Shown here piece by piece: positions 60,449-64,000 of a stretch of 64,000 bases of DNA. The position numbers and the translations under genes are program-made. Positions within the stretch are counted from its first letter, which is position 1; every line of letters begins with the position of its first letter. The notes beneath the pieces are model-generated. The model worked only from the letters and a program-made list of their open reading frames with translations. It had not been told where the DNA came from and did not search any database. Origin of the DNA: Roseburia rectibacter (GTDB lineage Bacteria > Bacillota > Clostridia > Lachnospirales > Lachnospiraceae); contig NZ_CP092473.1 of NCBI RefSeq assembly GCF_014287515.2, forward strand, positions 2,817,001 through 2,881,000. The letters run 5' to 3'.

Positions 60449-62262
60449 CGTCCATTCTCCATTTCCAGTTGTTTTTCTTTCTCCATATGAGTCATCGGTA
60501 TCCGCACGATCACTTTCGTATAACATCCGATCTTTGATGCCACCTCAATGCCATACTTTTCCCCAAATGCAATGTGGATACGATCCTGCACATTCTTAAG
60601 TCCGATGCCATTTCCAGAGCCTCCGCCCGAATCGATCTTTCCTGCAATCTTTAATTTGAGGCGTTCCACCTCTTCCTCCGTCATACCCCGTCCGGCATCT
60701 GTGATCTCGATCACACAATCGTTTTCTTCCACGATTCCTTTCACATAGATATTGGTATCCTCAGCCATCTGTTCTATCCCATGGCAGATCGCATTTTCCA
60801 CGATCGGCTGTAAGGACATTTTCGGTATCTCCTGTTTTAATATAATATCAGGAATATTCAAAGAAAGGAATATCTCATAGTCAAACCGCAGATTGATAAG
60901 TGCCATATAATTTTTGATGTAATCTAATTCCTGTTCCACTAAGACATTGCCGGATACCCATTTCATACTGTAGCGAAGCAGCTTTCCAAGTGCAGTCACC
61001 GCATCTGAGATCTCATATTCCTCATCAATTTCCGCCATCATTTTGATGGACTCTAACACATTATAAATAAAATGTGCGTTGATCTGATTCTGCAATGCAC
61101 GGATCTCTGAATTTTTTGCAAGCATCTCGCGGCTTAAGTTGTCTTCCATCAGCTCTTTGATCCTTGAAAGCATCTTATTGATCTGTGTTCCGAGTTCGCC
61201 CATCTCATCATTTCCGCAATCTTCGATCACCACATCAAGATCACCACCCTGCACACGTCTGATCCCCCTTAATATCTCATAGAGTTTCTTTAACATGTGC
61301 TTTACGATCGCATTGATAAAGAATGCTAAAACAATAAGGAAAACCACCATGATAAATACAAACATATTTCTCTGATAGTAAACACCATGGACATTTTGCG
61401 TAATATCCCTGGCGCAGACTAACATTCCGTCAAGTTCCCTGACATAAAATGAAGAAACCACCAGATTTTTCCCGTTTATTTTTACATAGGAAGTCTGTAT
61501 GTTATCATCCTGATCCACAATGTGCATCACATCTTCTAACAGCTCCGGTTTTTCCTGCGTTTCATCTCCAAAATAATAACTGCCATCTGCATCCGCAAAG
61601 CAGCTCCATTCATTTTCGATCACTTCGTACAGACTTGGAAACATATTTTCCATCGTCATCGCAGCCTCGATCGTACCAATGGTTTCATAATTTCTGTCAT
61701 CAATCTGTGTTACAAGTGACACAATCTTTCGATTCTGATCCATCGTATAGGAGCTGAACAGATTATCCGTATAATTAAAATGCCAGCCGGACGGATCATC
61801 TGCTTTCGCCCACACCTGTTTTTTCATGCGTGAAGAATTATATAAGACCGGCATCACTTCCTGTATATTGTCATTTGTGGCATAAACACGCACACCATAT
61901 AGCAGCGGGTTATTGTTTACAAGCCGCTCTAAAGATGTAATATCGCCGCTTTTTAACGCGTACCATTCCTCTGCAGAATACTTTTTCCCTTCCTGCGTAT
62001 TTTTCAAAATATCAAGCAATGCACTGTCACTTAAAAACAACTGCGTTGACATATTAATGGAATCAATCTTGGTGGAAAGTGCATCCTTATTGCGCTCCAT
62101 GGTATACTGCATATAATTTACATTTTCATCGATCACGTTCTGTTCCATATTATAAAATAATACACTTGCTAAAACACCGATCGGTATTACCATAAACAGG
62201 ATGATCACCAACGTAAATTTGATATTCAGTTTCAGGCTGCCAAACTGTCTCATCCAATTCAT
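60445..62262 (-). CDS. YesM-type sensor histidine kinase
   Basis: 605 residues. TM helix about 15-37, extracytoplasmic sensor domain about 38-285 (dCache-like), TM helix about 290-312, HAMP about 313-365, His_kinase domain with the phospho-accepting His in QINAHFIYNVLESI (usual motif has Pro for Ala), HATPase_c with VENAICHGI and DAGRGMT, GIGLKNVQDRI. Pair with the YesN regulator. 18 bp downstream of the solute-binding gene, in one operon. Confidence 0.92.
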   Translation of the reverse strand: MNWMRQFGSLKLNIKFTLVIILFMVIPIGVLASVLFYNMEQNVIDENVNYMQYTMERNKDALSTKIDSINMSTQLFLSDSALLDILKNTQEGKKYSAEEWYALKSGDITSLERLVNNNPLLYGVRVYATNDNIQEVMPVLYNSSRMKKQVWAKADDPSGWHFNYTDNLFSSYTMDQNRKIVSLVTQIDDRNYETIGTIEAAMTMENMFPSLYEVIENEWSCFADADGSYYFGDETQEKPELLEDVMHIVDQDDNIQTSYVKINGKNLVVSSFYVRELDGMLVCARDITQNVHGVYYQRNMFVFIMVVFLIVLAFFINAIVKHMLKKLYEILRGIRRVQGGDLDVVIEDCGNDEMGELGTQINKMLSRIKELMEDNLSREMLAKNSEIRALQNQINAHFIYNVLESIKMMAEIDEEYEISDAVTALGKLLRYSMKWVSGNVLVEQELDYIKNYMALINLRFDYEIFLSLNIPDIILKQEIPKMSLQPIVENAICHGIEQMAEDTNIYVKGIVEENDCVIEITDAGRGMTEEEVERLKLKIAGKIDSGGGSGNGIGLKNVQDRIHIAFGEKYGIEVASKIGCYTKVIVRIPMTHMEKEKQLEMENGR

Positions 62263-62280
62263 TTAAAAACTCCATTCTGT

Positions 62281-63936
62281 TTATTCGATTCCTAATTTTT
62301 TCTTTGACTCCTGTATATGCGCTGTTTTCTTTTCCATCAGATCAGCAAATCCCATTTCATCGCGCTTTTGTCTAAAAGATTCTAAAATCTTATCAAATTC
62401 CTCATCGGAACCCGCAAGCAAAAGTGCCGGGAGTGTCTCACTCCACAATTTTGTAATACGGTCGTCTGTTTCCGCATCTTTTGACCCTGCCGGAAATACC
62501 ACATCATACTGGCCATTATAAACAATATATTTTTTTGCCCAGTCTAAAAGCTGTGCTGTGGCAGGCGATGGTTCCTGTTCCCACTGAAGCTGCATGACAT
62601 TATCCTGAAGCATCCAGTAGGCGTCATCTGCTCCATATAATCTGTCATACGTTTCCCGATCCGAATCCAATAGTTGTTTTACATTGTCCTTCAACACCGG
62701 TTTCCCATCCTGCATCTCATAAGTCTCCCCTTCCACGCCAAGGAATGTTACCTTCTGACCGTGTTCACTCATAAGATAATCCATAAATGCGATCGCACGC
62801 TCCGGGTTTCTGCAGTTTTTCGAGATCAGCGTCACCGTCCACCCATTGACTGTTGTGGTAGGACGCAAAGGATCATCACCAGCCGCATTTTTCGGTCCCT
62901 CTACTGCTATATAAATACTGTCCGGATCATTTTCATATAAAATATTCTGCTGGGAAAGCATGTCCGAGTACTGATACATCATGCAAAAATATCTGCCCTG
63001 TGCAAGTTTTTCCTCCATCTGGGTCCGGCTGTCCACAAAAATATCATTTGCAAGATAACCTTTCTCCCCTAACTGCCGAAATACTTTCAGCCATCTGATA
63101 TATTCCGGATCTGTATATCTGTCATAATACTGCCCGTTTTTCTCCCATGGAACAGCCAGTGAGTTCATCAGATATTTATCAAAAGAAACATTTCCCTTGT
63201 CATCAAATACATGTGCACCGACCGGGATCAACGGTTCCCCATCTATCTCCGGAAACATTTCTGCTGCTTTCTTTACTGCATCATAAAAACCTTCCGGTGT
63301 TGTCATATCCGGGTTTCCGATCGCCTCATAGATATCTTTGCGTACAAGAAACTCCTGATTACTGCGGATATTTTCATTTTCCGCAACATCTTTTGGCGTG
63401 ATCGAAGAATTCGGATACTCATAAATATTCCCATCATCCATGGTAAACCAGTTCACTGCCGTTTCATCTGTCACTTTCCAGAAATACGGATCATATTCAT
63501 CTGCAAGTTCATTTAATGCATATACCATGTCTTTTGAGATCATCTCCGTAACCTGCGGTTCCCACCAGCCAAGAGTGATCAGATCCGGCAGCGAATCTGC
63601 TGCGATCAGAGCATTCAGTTTCTCTGTCTCCGTTCCGATCGGCGTAATAAAATTGATATTCACACCGGTTTCTTTCGTGATCGTTTTGGATACGAGATTT
63701 TCCCCCCATGGTGTTGCAAACCATGAAAAATTAATATACCAGTCCAAAGTAACCGGATCTTCTTTTGCATACTGCTGCCATGCCGGCAGCTCCTCAGCTT
63801 CCTTTATCTCTGTCGTCTTCCCTATATCTGTTCCGGCTGTCTGCCCTTCCCCTGCGCAGGCACACAGACCGGCAAGCATCCCCAGTACCATACAGGCAGA
63901 CATTACCCTTTTTTGTTTTCCATGTTTTCTTCCCAT
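62281..63936 (-). CDS. Extracellular solute-binding lipoprotein (LplA-like, carbohydrate ABC importer)
   Basis: 551 residues. Lipoprotein signal (KRVMSACMVLGMLAG) with lipobox LCAC, then the SBP_bac_1 fold (VTLDWYINFSW, TGVNINFITPIG, LPDLITLGWWEP, NGWTVTLISKNCRNPERAIAFMDYLMSEHGQ). LplA-type proteins bind complex glycans or oligosaccharides. No permease or ATPase is seen in the window; the permeases may lie further right, and MsmK at 2.9 kb may supply ATPase activity (inference). First visible gene of the SBP-YesM-YesN unit, with GGAG 10 bp upstream. Confidence 0.9.
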   Translation of the reverse strand: MGRKHGKQKRVMSACMVLGMLAGLCACAGEGQTAGTDIGKTTEIKEAEELPAWQQYAKEDPVTLDWYINFSWFATPWGENLVSKTITKETGVNINFITPIGTETEKLNALIAADSLPDLITLGWWEPQVTEMISKDMVYALNELADEYDPYFWKVTDETAVNWFTMDDGNIYEYPNSSITPKDVAENENIRSNQEFLVRKDIYEAIGNPDMTTPEGFYDAVKKAAEMFPEIDGEPLIPVGAHVFDDKGNVSFDKYLMNSLAVPWEKNGQYYDRYTDPEYIRWLKVFRQLGEKGYLANDIFVDSRTQMEEKLAQGRYFCMMYQYSDMLSQQNILYENDPDSIYIAVEGPKNAAGDDPLRPTTTVNGWTVTLISKNCRNPERAIAFMDYLMSEHGQKVTFLGVEGETYEMQDGKPVLKDNVKQLLDSDRETYDRLYGADDAYWMLQDNVMQLQWEQEPSPATAQLLDWAKKYIVYNGQYDVVFPAGSKDAETDDRITKLWSETLPALLLAGSDEEFDKILESFRQKRDEMGFADLMEKKTAHIQESKKKLGIE

Positions 63937-63958
63937 ACAATAACTTCTCCTGTCAGTT

Positions 63959-64000
63959 CTACGCTATGGATTTCCGTAACTTTTCTATCCGATACCGCCA
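63959..64000 (-). CDS. Possible 3' tail of an upstream gene (partial)
   Basis: A minus-strand frame entering from the right edge reads WRYRIEKLRKSIA and stops at TAG (63959-63961), 22 bp before the binding-protein start. A second frame also stays open across the start of the binding-protein gene. Too short to identify or to be sure. Confidence 0.3.
   Translation of the reverse strand, partial: WRYRIEKLRKSIA

Noticed and set aside
1..64000. Prophage, integrated element or tRNA gene cluster
   Set aside because: No integrase, transposase, phage structural genes or recognisable tRNA cloverleaf found; gene content is core-like.

Overview
The window is a 64-kb stretch of a low-to-moderate G+C Firmicutes chromosome, almost certainly a Lachnospiraceae member close to Roseburia/Agathobacter. 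The basis is the Gram-positive gene orders (ireB-yqgF-DUF1292-rnj, rbgA-rnhB-FliK-like-FlhB-like), strong AGGAGG-type ribosome binding sites, DUF6033, DapL, LuxS, a clostridial-type spore photoproduct lyase family protein and flagellar-type genes. This is family-level inference from gene content; no rRNA is present to test it. Nearly all genes lie on the minus strand. There is no prophage, insertion sequence, CRISPR array, rRNA or tRNA, so most of the window is core genome.

Layout, left to right. 1-4.0 kb: a type IIA topoisomerase B subunit cut by the window edge, a PucR/CdaR-type regulator and a stand-alone MsmK/UgpC-type sugar ABC ATPase. 4.3-10.4 kb: a seven-gene minus-strand operon der-plsY-gpsA-dUTPase-nucleosidase-SplB family-SDR with a clear promoter at 10451-10479. 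10.5-13.7 kb: a YtrA-type GntR regulator with an ABC exporter. 13.9-21.6 kb: lepB-rbgA-lepB-rnhB-FliK-like-FlhB-like-yraN-pgeF-M42 peptidase, an extended version of the Bacillus ylqF-rnhB-ylqG-ylqH cluster. 21.8-24.4 kb: trpS, a CheY-like receiver and a DUF6033 gene behind a textbook sigma-28 promoter. 24.5-28.2 kb: thrE and purA converge on a 1.08-kb non-coding region. 28.2-30.7 kb: a conserved protein of unknown function, a YoaK-type membrane protein and a divergent LysR regulator.

30.7-35.8 kb is a BMP-type nucleoside ABC importer. 36-38 kb holds a YtvI/AI-2E-family membrane protein and a lipoprotein. 38-44.7 kb is one long unit ireB-yqgF-DUF1292-rnj-ylbF-truncated MltG-trmR-trhP-lactonase, joining a kinase-linked regulator, RNA decay and tRNA wobble-uridine modification. 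44.8-51 kb carries mtaB, an HPr-like gene without the active-site histidine, thiI with its cysteine desulfurase, rsmE and prmA: a block rich in tRNA, rRNA and ribosomal protein modification. 51-55 kb has a polar amino-acid ABC transporter with a fused, apparently circularly permuted binding domain, then a nucleosidase divergent from luxS. 55-64 kb has an alpha/beta hydrolase, thrH, a J-domain protein, dapL, and a YesN/YesM two-component pair with an LplA-like carbohydrate-binding lipoprotein.

The most unusual object is in the 25833-26911 gap. Two diverged copies of a roughly 363-bp element lie in opposite orientation, each directly 3' of a gene and in the same orientation relative to it. Each folds on itself through long stems, and the two copies differ by compensatory changes that preserve those stems. 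It looks like a structured RNA family or a hairpin-type small mobile element, and I do not recognise it. The second notable item is the substrate-binding/permease fusion whose binding-domain lobes are in swapped order.
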